The position numbers were made by a program, and so were the translations under genes. The notes under the pieces are model-generated. The model did not search any database. It saw only the letters and a list, made by a program, of their open reading frames with translations, and was not told the origin of the DNA. Shown piece after piece: positions 27,053 through 35,514 of a stretch of DNA of 64,000 nt; position 1 is the first letter of the stretch, and each line of letters begins with the position of its first letter. The stretch comes from JAAYJT01 sp037445555 (GTDB taxonomy: Bacteria; Bacteroidota; Bacteroidia; Bacteroidales; JAAYJT01). The stretch lies in assembly GCA_037445555.1 (NCBI GenBank), contig JBBIKG010000003.1, positions 80,231 to 144,230 on the forward strand, written 5' to 3'.

Positions 27053-28259
27053 ATTCCTTAATTTTCCGATAAAGTGTCCGCTCTGAAATTCCGAGCTCAG
27101 CGGCAGCATTCTTGCGCCTGCCGCTATATTTTTCAAGCGCTTTCAGAATAAGTTCAAGTTCGCGCTTCTCAAGTGAAAGCGATTCTTCAATGATTTCCGA
27201 CTCCTGCACTGGTTCGTCGTGGGAGTGAAATACCGGATGTATGGCCACCTTGCCTGGCATCGGAACGTCTGTTATCTGATTATTGTAGATTGGGCTGGCC
27301 GCGTTCTCCTTAAGCCAGGCTTCTCCAGCTTCCGGGTCTTTTATTACGGTATAAACGAGCTTTTTCAGGTCGTTTATATCCTTTCGCATGTCAAACAACA
27401 CTTTATACAAAAGCTCTCGCTCCGAAAACTCGTTTTGGGCCGAAGTGCGGGGAAGCAACGCGGGGAGATCGCGGTGTTGGCTCTCGGGCATATATTTAAG
27501 TAGCGTAGCTGCATTGATCTGCTTTTTCTCTTCGATGATTGAGATCTGTTCGGCGACATTTTTAACCTGTCTCACATTGCCATACCATCGGTAGTTGACA
27601 ATAATGCGTTGTGCCTCTTCATCGAGCTCAAGAGGAGGCATACGGTATTTTTCGGCAAAATCACTAGCAAATTTCCTGAACAGCAGGAGGATATCTTCTT
27701 TCCGATCGCGCAGAGGAGGTATGAAGATAGGAACCGTGTTGAGCCTGTAGAACAGATCCTGGCGGAACTTTCCTTTCTGAATGAAGTCGTTCAGGTCGAC
27801 GTTTGTGGCAGCTACAATACGCACATCGCTTTTCTGCACCTTTGACGATCCCACCTTAATAAATTCTCCCGATTCAAGAATACGCAGGAGTCTTACCTGA
27901 GTAGCCAGTGGCAGTTCAGCCACCTCATCCAGGAAAATGCTACCACCGCTAGCTACTTCAAAGTATCCTTTGCGTGCTTCATGGGCACCGGTGAATGAGC
28001 CTTTTTCATGACCAAAAAGTTCGGAGTCGATGGTGCCTTCGGGTATGGCACCACAGTTCACAGCAATGTAAGGTCCGTGTTTACGTGCACTCAGTGAATG
28101 AATGATTTTAGGGAATGCTTCCTTTCCCACCCCGCTTTCGCCGGTGATCAATACCGAAAGATCGGTAGGAGCCACCTGACGGGCTATATCGATAGCCCTG
28201 TCAAGCAGAGGTGAGTTACCAATGATGCCAAACCTTAGTTTTATTGATTGAATATCCAT
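27036..28259 (-). CDS. Sigma-54-type transcriptional activator without N-terminal sensor domain
   Basis: 407 residues. The AAA+ domain starts almost at the N-terminus: Walker A GESGVGKE (40-47), the loop that contacts sigma-54 as GSFTGA (87-92, Ser for the usual Ala), Walker B IFLDE (108-112), arginine-finger region RQDLFYRLN, and a Fis-type helix-turn-helix at the C-terminus (NAAAELGISERTLYRKIKEYG). There is no receiver, GAF or PAS domain, so activity must be set by abundance, a partner or the long linker (about 270-360). Heads an operon with lptE, a TPR-like gene and secG, suggesting envelope-related control. A -7 element TAATTTTG lies upstream. Confidence 0.88.
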   Translation of the reverse strand: MDIQSIKLRFGIIGNSPLLDRAIDIARQVAPTDLSVLITGESGVGKEAFPKIIHSLSARKHGPYIAVNCGAIPEGTIDSELFGHEKGSFTGAHEARKGYFEVASGGSIFLDEVAELPLATQVRLLRILESGEFIKVGSSKVQKSDVRIVAATNVDLNDFIQKGKFRQDLFYRLNTVPIFIPPLRDRKEDILLLFRKFASDFAEKYRMPPLELDEEAQRIIVNYRWYGNVRQVKNVAEQISIIEEKKQINAATLLKYMPESQHRDLPALLPRTSAQNEFSERELLYKVLFDMRKDINDLKKLVYTVIKDPEAGEAWLKENAASPIYNNQITDVPMPGKVAIHPVFHSHDEPVQESEIIEESLSLEKRELELILKALEKYSGRRKNAAAELGISERTLYRKIKEYGIEQ

Positions 28260-28296
28260 GAATGAAGGGCTAATCTATTTCTGTTGTTTCAGCTTG

Positions 28297-28304
28297 CAAA
28301 ATTA
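28297..28304 (-). promoter_or_regulatory. -7 promoter element of the activator-lptE-secG operon
   Basis: Minus-strand TAATTTTG, perfect TAnnTTTG, 38 bases before the activator ATG. Confidence 0.5.
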
Positions 28305-28352
28305 ACCTAAAAGCACCATCACTTCAAATGGATACTGGTAATGATGTCAGGT

Positions 28353-29363
28353 TCAAGCGAATTTTTCGATCAATTCGGCCAGACGCGCGGCATAACCCAT
28401 TTCATTATCATACCAGGCAACGACTTTTACCAGCCTGTTTTTGTCTCCTAGTACCGAGGTAAGCCCGGCATCAAAGATTGCGCTGTGCGTGTTGCCGATG
28501 ATGTCACAGGATACGATAGGGTCCTCGGTATATTGAAGGATACCGCGGAGGCTTGTTTCGGAAGCAACTTTAAATGCTGTGTTAATCGCCTCTACGCTTG
28601 TAGGGTTCCTTACTGTGCAGGTGAGATCGGTGAGCGAACCGTTCTGAACAGGAACCCTAATTCCTGCCCCTCCTAGCCTGTGTTCGAGGTGGGAAAATAT
28701 TTTTGTCGCCGCCTTGGCTGCACCTGTGGTGGTGGGGATGATGCTGTTAGCCGCTGCCCTTCCGCGCCTCCAGTCTTTATGCGGCCCGTCAATTAGGTTC
28801 TGGTCGCGGGTGTAACTATGCACTGTGGTTATGAATCCTTCTTCGACATGCCAGAGGTCGTCAAGTACTTTTATCAATGGTGCCACACAGTTTGTGGTGC
28901 ATGAGGAGTTGGAAATTATCACTTCATTGCGGTTGATTGTATGATCATTGATACCCATGACCACATAATGTACCTCTTCCGCTTCGTTTTTGGCGGGTGC
29001 CGAAATAATGACTTTACGCGCTCCTGCTTCAACATGCTTCAGGGCATTCTTTTTATCGGTAAACTGCCCTGTGGATTCAATCACAACATCAATCCCCATC
29101 CGCCCCCAATCGAGGCTTCCCGGAACAGGGTTGTTGAATACCCTTATTACATTTCCATCCACGACAAGATTGCCGTTTTCAACCCGTATATCTCCAGGAT
29201 AGGGTCCGTGCACCGAGTCATACTTTAATAAATGTGCAAGGTTGGCTGTGTCGGCAAGGTCGTTGACGGCAATTACTTCCAGATTGTTGTGCCTGCTTAT
29301 GGCCCGGTAGACCACGCGACCGATTCTGCCAAACCCATTTATAGCTATCCGAATCTTATGCAT
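28353..29363 (-). CDS. gap: Type I glyceraldehyde-3-phosphate dehydrogenase
   Basis: 336 residues. NAD-binding NGFGRIGR at the N-terminus and the catalytic SNSSCTTNC (nucleophile C155) are intact, with the C-terminal WYDNEMGYAARL. Catalyses the NAD-linked oxidation of glyceraldehyde 3-phosphate in glycolysis and the reverse in gluconeogenesis. Monocistronic and divergent from the M20 dipeptidase; a -7 element TACTTTTG (complement of 29414-29421) lies 51 bases upstream. Confidence 0.96.
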   Translation of the reverse strand: MHKIRIAINGFGRIGRVVYRAISRHNNLEVIAVNDLADTANLAHLLKYDSVHGPYPGDIRVENGNLVVDGNVIRVFNNPVPGSLDWGRMGIDVVIESTGQFTDKKNALKHVEAGARKVIISAPAKNEAEEVHYVVMGINDHTINRNEVIISNSSCTTNCVAPLIKVLDDLWHVEEGFITTVHSYTRDQNLIDGPHKDWRRGRAAANSIIPTTTGAAKAATKIFSHLEHRLGGAGIRVPVQNGSLTDLTCTVRNPTSVEAINTAFKVASETSLRGILQYTEDPIVSCDIIGNTHSAIFDAGLTSVLGDKNRLVKVVAWYDNEMGYAARLAELIEKFA

Positions 29364-29413
29364 GACCAGAATGTATATTGATTGATTGAATATGAAACAG
29401 TGAGATGTTTAGG

Positions 29414-29421
29414 CAAAAGTA
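29414..29421 (-). promoter_or_regulatory. -7 promoter element for gap
   Basis: Minus-strand TACTTTTG (TAnnTTTG) in the 151-base divergent gap-dipeptidase intergenic region. Confidence 0.5.
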
Positions 29422-29457
29422 ACAAAATGAACTTGGTGGCCGCTTTGGAAAATTGCC

Positions 29458-29465
29458 TATTTTTG
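29458..29465 (+). promoter_or_regulatory. -7 promoter element for the M20 dipeptidase
   Basis: TATTTTTG (TAnnTTTG), with a TTG 22 bases upstream; about 50 bases before the ATG. Confidence 0.5.
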
Positions 29466-29514
29466 GAAACTCGCCATGAAGCAAACCAATTAATCATAAA
29501 TAAAACAATAACCT

Positions 29515-30894
29515 ATGGAGCAGATCAAGAGTTATATTGAATCAAACAAAGAACGCTTTTTGGAAGAGTTATTCGAGCTCATCCGCATTCCATCCATCAG
29601 TTCAATGACTGAGCACAAACCTGAAATGATGCGAGCAGCCGAATACTGGCGCGATTCCATCCTCAAAGCAGGTGCTGATAAGGCAGTGGTTATGCCCACG
29701 GCAGGCAACCCGGTGGTTTATGGCGAAAAAATCATAGATCCATCCTTGCCCACCGTGCTTGTGTACGCACATTACGATGTGATGCCAGTCGACCCGCTCG
29801 ATCTGTGGACAACCCCGCCATTTGAACCTCAGGTCAGGGATGGCCGAATATATGCCCGGGGCGCTGACGATGATAAAGGCCAGGGTTTTATGCACGCCAA
29901 GGCATTTGAAACCATGGTGAAAACCGGAACCCTGCCATGCAACGTGAAGTTCATGATTGAGGGGGAAGAAGAGGTGGGTTCGCCAAATCTGGGTAAGTTT
30001 TGCGAAGAAAATAAGGAACTGTTGAGATCTGACATCATCCTAGTTTCTGACACCAGCATGATAGCTCAGGACATTCCATCCATTACTACCGGGCTGCGTG
30101 GGTTGACCTATGTACAGGTTGAAGTTACCGGTCCCAACCGCGATCTGCATTCTGGCTTGTTCGGAGGAGCCGTGGCCAATCCAGCCAATGTGCTGGCCAG
30201 GATGATTGCATCGTTGCACGACGAGAACAACCGCATAAATATTCCCGGATTTTATGATGACGTGCTGGTGTTGAGTGACGAAGAAAGAAAAGAAATGGCC
30301 AAGGCTCCGTTCAATCTGGAAAATTACAGGAAGGCTCTGGAAATTGAAGAAGTTTGGGGGGAGGAAGGTTACTCCACGATTGAACGTACGGGTATCCGTC
30401 CCACCCTCGATGTGAATGGAATCTGGAGTGGTTATACCGGCGAAGGAGCGAAAACCGTGCTTCCCTCCAAGGCGTATGCCAAAATAAGTATGCGCCTTGT
30501 GCCTAACCAGAATCATGTAAAAATCGGACATCTTTTTGCCAGGCATTTCGAGGCCATTGCCCCGCCTTATGTTAAGGTAAAGGTGGCTGTCCTGCATGGC
30601 GGGCAAGGGTATGTTTCGCCCACTGATAACCCTGCCTACCTGGCTGCAAGCAAGGCCTATGAAACCACCTTCGGCAAAAAACCCATTCCTGTGCGCAGTG
30701 GCGGTAGCATCCCCATCATCAGCACCTTTGAGCAGATATTGCAGGTGAAATCGATTCTAATGGGTTTCGGCCTTGAGTCAGACGCTATCCACTCACCGAA
30801 CGAAAACTATTACCTGTTCAATTTTTACAAAGGTATCGAAACCATTCCCTGGTTTTATAAATACTATGTTGATCAGATTAAGAAACAGGCATAA
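29515..30894 (+). CDS. M20-family dipeptidase/metallopeptidase
   Basis: 459 residues, cytosolic (no signal peptide). Two-zinc M20 enzyme: first metal His in YAHYDVMPVD, bridging Asp in GADDDKGQ, catalytic and metal Glu in EGEEEVGS, later ligands in SDTSM and near the C-terminal HSPNENY. The length and the inserted dimerisation domain (ITTGLRGLTYVQVEVTGPNRDLHSG) match the CNDP/'dipeptidase' subgroup that cleaves dipeptides or related amides. Followed by a clear terminator. Confidence 0.9.
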   Translation: MEQIKSYIESNKERFLEELFELIRIPSISSMTEHKPEMMRAAEYWRDSILKAGADKAVVMPTAGNPVVYGEKIIDPSLPTVLVYAHYDVMPVDPLDLWTTPPFEPQVRDGRIYARGADDDKGQGFMHAKAFETMVKTGTLPCNVKFMIEGEEEVGSPNLGKFCEENKELLRSDIILVSDTSMIAQDIPSITTGLRGLTYVQVEVTGPNRDLHSGLFGGAVANPANVLARMIASLHDENNRINIPGFYDDVLVLSDEERKEMAKAPFNLENYRKALEIEEVWGEEGYSTIERTGIRPTLDVNGIWSGYTGEGAKTVLPSKAYAKISMRLVPNQNHVKIGHLFARHFEAIAPPYVKVKVAVLHGGQGYVSPTDNPAYLAASKAYETTFGKKPIPVRSGGSIPIISTFEQILQVKSILMGFGLESDAIHSPNENYYLFNFYKGIETIPWFYKYYVDQIKKQA

Positions 30895-30913
30895 GTAACT
30901 GAATCAATAATAC

Positions 30914-30940
30914 AAGGCTGTCTCAAAAGGACAGCCTTTC
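30914..30940 (+). terminator. Terminator of the M20 dipeptidase gene
   Basis: Perfect 9-bp stem AAGGCTGTC / GACAGCCTT with a 7-base loop, then TTCCTTTT, 20 bases past the stop. Confidence 0.82.
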
Positions 30941-30981
30941 CTTTTGGAAATTCATCCCTGGAATCTTGATCATTAAAACTG

Positions 30982-31014
30982 AAGAGGCCGTCTCTTGTTT
31001 GAGACGGCCTCTTT
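30982..31014. terminator. Second hairpin in the convergent gap, terminator for the OmpA-family gene
   Basis: Perfect 13-bp stem AAGAGGCCGTCTC / GAGACGGCCTCTT around TTGTTT. It lies 30 bases past the stop of the minus-strand OmpA gene; T tracts are short on both strands, so it may act in both directions as a backstop. Confidence 0.7.
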
Positions 31015-31043
31015 CTGACTATGTCCGAATCGTTCGGGAAGGA

Positions 31044-33479
31044 TTATTTTATCAGAGCCTGGAAGGCGGGAAGTTCGGCAAGTTTAACAAATTCGCGGTC
31101 ATTTGCAGCAGCGGCTTTCAGCTTGGAATCGGCCGAAATCGCCTTGGTCAGGTTGGTGATAACGCCCTGGCTATCGTTCAGGCGGGCAGCAATAATTGCA
31201 GCCAGATAAGATGTCCTGGCACTTTCGGGTGCGCATTTCACATTTTGGCTGGCGCCCTGGAGGTTGCCACTCAGCATTTGGTTCAATGCCACATTGTGGT
31301 TGCAGGTCTCGCTTCCGAACGAAGTGGCAGCTCCGCTGTAGTTGCACTGTGCCAGCTGGGTGATACCCATATTGTGATCAACATTTGCACCGGCTCTTTT
31401 TGCCTCTGCGTATAGTGTGGCAGCTTTGACATAATTGCCGTTTTTCGATTCGATCACACCGAGGTTATTCAGCACCTCCGGTTTAGCTCCCAGATCCTGA
31501 GCTTTCTTCAGATAGTCGGCGGCCTTAGTGAGATTGCCATTCTGAATTTCGAGTGCGGCAGCATTGTTAAAACCAACATAATTGGAGGGGAAAAGCCTCA
31601 TCGCAGATTCGTAAATTTTCAGTTTGGTGGCATTGTCATTAGTCAAAGTGGCAGCATACAGGAGTTCCTGTACGGTGAGTTTGCCGGGATCGCTGGTAGC
31701 CAGCGACAGTATCTGATCGTCGGTCTTTTTCGGTTCAAAAGCGTTCACTTTCATCACCACTCTGCGCAACGGAGGCAGTATAGATTCTTCTATTTCCTTG
31801 TAAACCACAGTCATTTTGCGGATTTCAAGTTCGCGGCGTTTGGGATCTGTCTGTGAGTTGACCACATTGGCGATCATGTTCTTGTCGCGGATACTGGAGG
31901 CCTGAACAGCTTTCATGAAACCATCCCAGTCTTCGCCATTGGCTTTAACGTTGAACTGAACATCTTTATCAGGATTAAACCCTTTAAGCACGCTGTTTTT
32001 TTCCTTGGCAATTTTCTTAAACAGGTCCTTGGTGTATTTGAGTCCGGTCTGTGCACGGCGTTCTGACAAGCCCTGGTTGCGGCTTTCTTCCCCTTCGGGC
32101 GAAGCCCATGCATTGATATCAATGTCGCGCAGTTTGTAGTTATTTCTTAAGAATAGTTCAAATTCTTTGAGGGCATCCTTAGCTTCTTTTCTTTTATTAA
32201 GAGGCAGGTTCCAGTTTAGCTCGTGCCTGTCGACTACAAACCAAATGGTGGCTTCCTTGCTTATGATGGTTACCTTTTCATAGCCATGAGGAGCAACCAG
32301 GGTGATCTCATCGTTAGCAATTTTCCAAGAAGTGTTCATCACACCGGGAACGAAGTATACCTGGGGTACTTCGAGGAATTTTTCTGTAGCTTTAACTGTA
32401 GCGGCGTTCACATCGCCATCCACAGGTTTCTTGGGAGCATAAATCAGAGGATCGGCTACAAGGTTTGAGAAGGCCATCTCGGGTTTGTAGGGGAATGAGT
32501 AGGTGTAGTTAAAGGTACCGCCTTCCTTGTAATTGATCTTGATACCATCGCCAACCACAGATTCGCCCTGTAGGGTGAATGGCTTGAGTCTGGTTTCTCC
32601 ACCGGCATATTTTAGCACCGGTTCATAGGTGATGGCTGCTTTTTTCTGGAAATACATGGGTGGAACTTTGCCGGTGATGTTTACCTGGACATTGCCGCAG
32701 TCGTCTTTCAGCACTTCGGGCGTGACGGTATAGGTGATCTTGCCAAAATCGCGAACCATTTTATTGAGATCGGTGCCATCGCCAAAATAATAAATAATAC
32801 CCAGTGTGGTGGGCAGATATTTGTCTTTGGAAGAATTGGCAACTATTTTGGAATCAAGCAAATCGGTGTTTGCGAAACGCAATGCGCTTTCGAGGTTGAT
32901 ATCCAGTTTTTCAGCCAGTTTGTATTTTGCACCGAGACCAACGGGTATTACCAAATCGGTCGCACGATTGTCTATCCCGTTGCCATCGTAGCCATACCTG
33001 TCGACCAGAGCCCCGTCGGGTGCGGGTGCTACCCTGAGGCGGGTACGGGTGTGTGACTGGCCAATACCGGCAATCGCATACAAGTCAAACTTTCGGTCGG
33101 TATCGCGCTTGATGAGGTTAAGAAGGCTTAATGTGCCGTTAAGGTTGAAATCGAAAAGCTCACCCCTGGTGTATTGTCTCACTTCAGTGTTTTCGCTAAA
33201 AACACCTCCGTAATTGAACTGACCTCTCAAGCCAAAAAGTGGACTGAATTGACGGCCAAACATCAGGTTGCCTGCTTCGCGCCATTGACCAGGGTCCTGT
33301 AAAAACTTGCTCGTGTTCAGGTCTCCAAAGTATTGGTTGAACCCCACACCTGCACCAATATACCAGCGAGGTGTATAATCGCTTGGAGCCGTTTGAGCAC
33401 TTAGCGAAAAAGATGAAAGAATCAGAAATCCAATCATGAAAAAGGCCATCTGCCTCAACACGCGGTAAGTGATTTTCAT
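31044..33479 (-). CDS. OmpA-family outer-membrane protein with C-terminal TPR repeats
   Basis: 811 residues. Signal peptide cleaved at LSA|QTA. An N-terminal eight-strand barrel-type domain (WYIGAGVGFNQYFGDLN to about 230) is followed by beta-rich linkers, an OmpA_C-like domain (about 430-560: INAWASPEGEESRNQGLSERRA) that in relatives binds peptidoglycan, and C-terminal TPR-like hairpins (about 650-800: NGNLTKAADYLKKAQDLG, NGNYVKAATLYAEAKRAG). Predicted to tie the outer membrane to the cell wall while presenting a protein-binding repeat. Strong promoter upstream, terminator downstream; likely abundant. Confidence 0.88.
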   Translation of the reverse strand: MKITYRVLRQMAFFMIGFLILSSFSLSAQTAPSDYTPRWYIGAGVGFNQYFGDLNTSKFLQDPGQWREAGNLMFGRQFSPLFGLRGQFNYGGVFSENTEVRQYTRGELFDFNLNGTLSLLNLIKRDTDRKFDLYAIAGIGQSHTRTRLRVAPAPDGALVDRYGYDGNGIDNRATDLVIPVGLGAKYKLAEKLDINLESALRFANTDLLDSKIVANSSKDKYLPTTLGIIYYFGDGTDLNKMVRDFGKITYTVTPEVLKDDCGNVQVNITGKVPPMYFQKKAAITYEPVLKYAGGETRLKPFTLQGESVVGDGIKINYKEGGTFNYTYSFPYKPEMAFSNLVADPLIYAPKKPVDGDVNAATVKATEKFLEVPQVYFVPGVMNTSWKIANDEITLVAPHGYEKVTIISKEATIWFVVDRHELNWNLPLNKRKEAKDALKEFELFLRNNYKLRDIDINAWASPEGEESRNQGLSERRAQTGLKYTKDLFKKIAKEKNSVLKGFNPDKDVQFNVKANGEDWDGFMKAVQASSIRDKNMIANVVNSQTDPKRRELEIRKMTVVYKEIEESILPPLRRVVMKVNAFEPKKTDDQILSLATSDPGKLTVQELLYAATLTNDNATKLKIYESAMRLFPSNYVGFNNAAALEIQNGNLTKAADYLKKAQDLGAKPEVLNNLGVIESKNGNYVKAATLYAEAKRAGANVDHNMGITQLAQCNYSGAATSFGSETCNHNVALNQMLSGNLQGASQNVKCAPESARTSYLAAIIAARLNDSQGVITNLTKAISADSKLKAAAANDREFVKLAELPAFQALIK

Positions 33480-33524
33480 AGTCTTGTTTTTTATGGTTAG
33501 TAATGATTATAATCCACGAAACTG

Positions 33525-33554
33525 CAAATATAATTACAAAATTTAACAATGCAA
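33525..33554 (-). promoter_or_regulatory. Promoter of the OmpA-family gene
   Basis: Minus strand: -33 TTG (complement of 33552-33554), 19-base spacer, -7 TATATTTG (complement of 33525-33532), 46 bases before the ATG. Consensus in both elements. Confidence 0.72.
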
Positions 33555-33747
33555 CAACAATCCGCTGTTAATAGATGTTTCGCCGAAAATTATTTATCAA
33601 ATACAGGTTGTTGACAAACATGGTCTCCAGTTAGGGTATGTCATTGAAAGAAAGATAATTCGATAGCAATTAACATTATTCCCGTTTACCCAGGAGGTTT
33701 TTTGCTACAAATTTGTTCATTGAGTCAATTTGAATCTTTTAAGTGCA

Positions 33748-34296
33748 TTACATAGTCAGTCCCATGTGATCCAATAATTTTGTAAAAACGTCCCAAATTA
33801 CGATCCCCGCCGAAACGCTGACATTTAGAGAATGCTTTGTGCCATATTGAGGGATTTCGATACAGGTTTCCACCATATCTAATACTTCCTGTTCGATGCC
33901 CGACACTTCGTTTCCGAAAATCAAAGCAATCCCTTCGGTGGCAGGCAGTTTGAACGAACCCAGCGGAATACTTAGGGTGGTTTGTTCAACCCCGATCAAG
34001 GTATACTTCCTTTCTTTAAGCGTGCTGACAGCCTCCACTGTGGTTGAAAAATACTTCCAATCTACCGATTCCGTTGCTCCAAGGGCTGTTTTATTCATTT
34101 CGCGATTAGGTGGAGTGGCTGTGATGCCGCACAGATAGACAGCCTCCAGCCTGAAAGCGTCGGCAGTACGAAAAACGGAACCTATATTGTGCTGGCTGCG
34201 AAGATTATCGAGTACAACCACAATGGGAAGTTTTTTGGCCTGCTGATGTTGCTCAAGGCTCATTCGGCCAAGTTCTGTGAGAGTGAGTTTTCTCAT
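33748..34296 (-). CDS. SpoU/TrmH-family RNA methyltransferase
   Basis: 182 residues of the SPOUT superfamily. Motif 1 NLRSQHNIGSVFRTADAF, motif 2 IFGNEVSGIEQEVL and motif 3 IPQYGTKHSLNVSVSAGIV form the trefoil-knot SAM site for 2'-O-ribose methylation. It lacks the N-terminal substrate-binding domain of RlmB, so it is nearer to TrmH/TrmL-type tRNA methyltransferases. Starts 15 bases after the upstream hypothetical gene's stop; probably co-transcribed. Confidence 0.88.
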   Translation of the reverse strand: MRKLTLTELGRMSLEQHQQAKKLPIVVVLDNLRSQHNIGSVFRTADAFRLEAVYLCGITATPPNREMNKTALGATESVDWKYFSTTVEAVSTLKERKYTLIGVEQTTLSIPLGSFKLPATEGIALIFGNEVSGIEQEVLDMVETCIEIPQYGTKHSLNVSVSAGIVIWDVFTKLLDHMGLTM

Positions 34297-34311
34297 AAGA
34301 AAGTCGGGATT

Positions 34312-35025
34312 CTATTTGATCCCTAAAACCCTGTAGTATTTTTGGCGCAATGCCATCAGCTCCTCTGTGGTGATATGTTCGCGATAGATCCTGATCATGT
34401 CAATTACATGCTCATTTTCGTATATATGGCACGTGGCTCCATCAAAATGGAAGTATTTGGGGTCAAATTTAACTTCGCGGGTGATATCCTTAAACCTCCC
34501 CCAATCGATTTGACTGGGAATGACAAAATATCCATGATGTGGCTCAGCCCGATCCATATAAAGTCCTTCGGCCACCACTTCAAGGAAGAAGAATTTTTTA
34601 AGCCGGATTATGGCCATGGCGCTTTTGATCTGACGGGTTTTCTTATTAAGAGAAATGCCTTCGTCCTGATAATACTGCTGCAATAGACTAATATCGCTGA
34701 AGTTTTGAAGGTTTCTTATTCTTATGGACTGGCAAGTACTCCCGTACACAGAAATAGTTGCCAGCGCGGCGTCGAAGTGTTTTTTGTACTTTGCCCTCAC
34801 ACTCTGATTGGCGCGCATCACAGACTCAAAAGAGTGATGAGCGCCCAGCATGCAATACAGGTAATGTGGCTTGCTTGCATGAGGCATTTCGCTGTAGTAT
34901 CCCGCGAACGGAGCATCTGCCTCAATCACGCAAGTATTGGGTAAAATCAGGTCGGAGTCAAGACAGGTAAGGAGCTCCTCTTTAGTTAGGGCGCCAAAAC
35001 GCTCAATGATTTTCTGTATGCTCAT
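34312..35025 (-). CDS. Conserved hypothetical protein
   Basis: 237 residues, soluble, no signal peptide or transmembrane helix. I do not recognise the family. The N-terminal FGALTKEELLTCLDSDLILPNTCVIEA and the mid-region QIKSAMAIIRLKKFFFLEVVAEGLYM look well folded and the gene is intact. It has a -7-like TATATTTG (complement of 35072-35079) and is followed closely by the RNA methyltransferase gene. Before the transposon at 35207-41525 arrived it would have lain directly downstream of the 741-residue TPR gene on the same strand. Confidence 0.6.
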   Translation of the reverse strand: MSIQKIIERFGALTKEELLTCLDSDLILPNTCVIEADAPFAGYYSEMPHASKPHYLYCMLGAHHSFESVMRANQSVRAKYKKHFDAALATISVYGSTCQSIRIRNLQNFSDISLLQQYYQDEGISLNKKTRQIKSAMAIIRLKKFFFLEVVAEGLYMDRAEPHHGYFVIPSQIDWGRFKDITREVKFDPKYFHFDGATCHIYENEHVIDMIRIYREHITTEELMALRQKYYRVLGIK

Positions 35026-35206
35026 AAATTTGAGTTATTAGAGTATGGCTGATTAAAAAAGTATCCGTATTCAAATATACAACTTTCCGATATGAAATAC
35101 TATTTTTCGAATGATTTCTGAATACCTTACCTATAGCCCCAGCTTGCCTGGTTTATTTCTTCACAGTAAAGGCAGCAATACTGCATGTTTGCACATATTG
35201 GTTTAA

Positions 35207-35214
35207 GTTGATTT
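35207..35214. repeat. Target-site duplication, left copy
   Basis: GTTGATTT directly abutting the outer end GGCTAA of the left IS relic; identical to 41518-41525. Eight bases is the duplication length of IS1595-family elements. Confidence 0.82.
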
Positions 35215-35465
35215 GGCTAAATTTTAATATTTACAGCATTTTCCTTAAAACAGTCTAAACAACCCATAAACCTGAACCGATGCCAGGGTCTTGATCAGCC
35301 ACGTCGTTTATGATAGTTATTGTTTAAGATAGTTTACCGGAATATGCAAACCAACTTAGGTAGTCTGTCTGTAGCTACTTACACCACTGATGAATTTCGG
35401 GAATCATCATTTCGTTTGAAATCACTACCTCTCTTTCTGGGTTTTCGCTCCAGGCTTTTTGACAC
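35215..35465 (-). mobile_element. Left IS1595-family relic, internally deleted
   Basis: The outer end (GGCTAAATTTTAA) and the last about 45 transposase codons align with the right relic (YLSWFAYSGKLS matches YLNWFAYVGKLS), but with a frameshift and stops. A deletion of roughly 290 bases then joins this to the KPRKRGSDFKRNDDS segment, which is 57 bases identical to the right relic (35401-35457 = 41045-41101). The N-terminal zinc-ribbon part and inner terminal repeat are missing. Confidence 0.75.
35401..35457. repeat. 57-base exact repeat, copy 1
   Basis: Begins GAATCATCATTTCG and ends CTCCAGGCTT; identical base for base to 41045-41101, although the surrounding relic sequences differ at about a third of positions. 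Confidence 0.9.
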
Positions 35466-35514
35466 TTTTTTGCATATCCGACATCGTACATCCAACATTA
35501 TTACCTGCCAGTAA

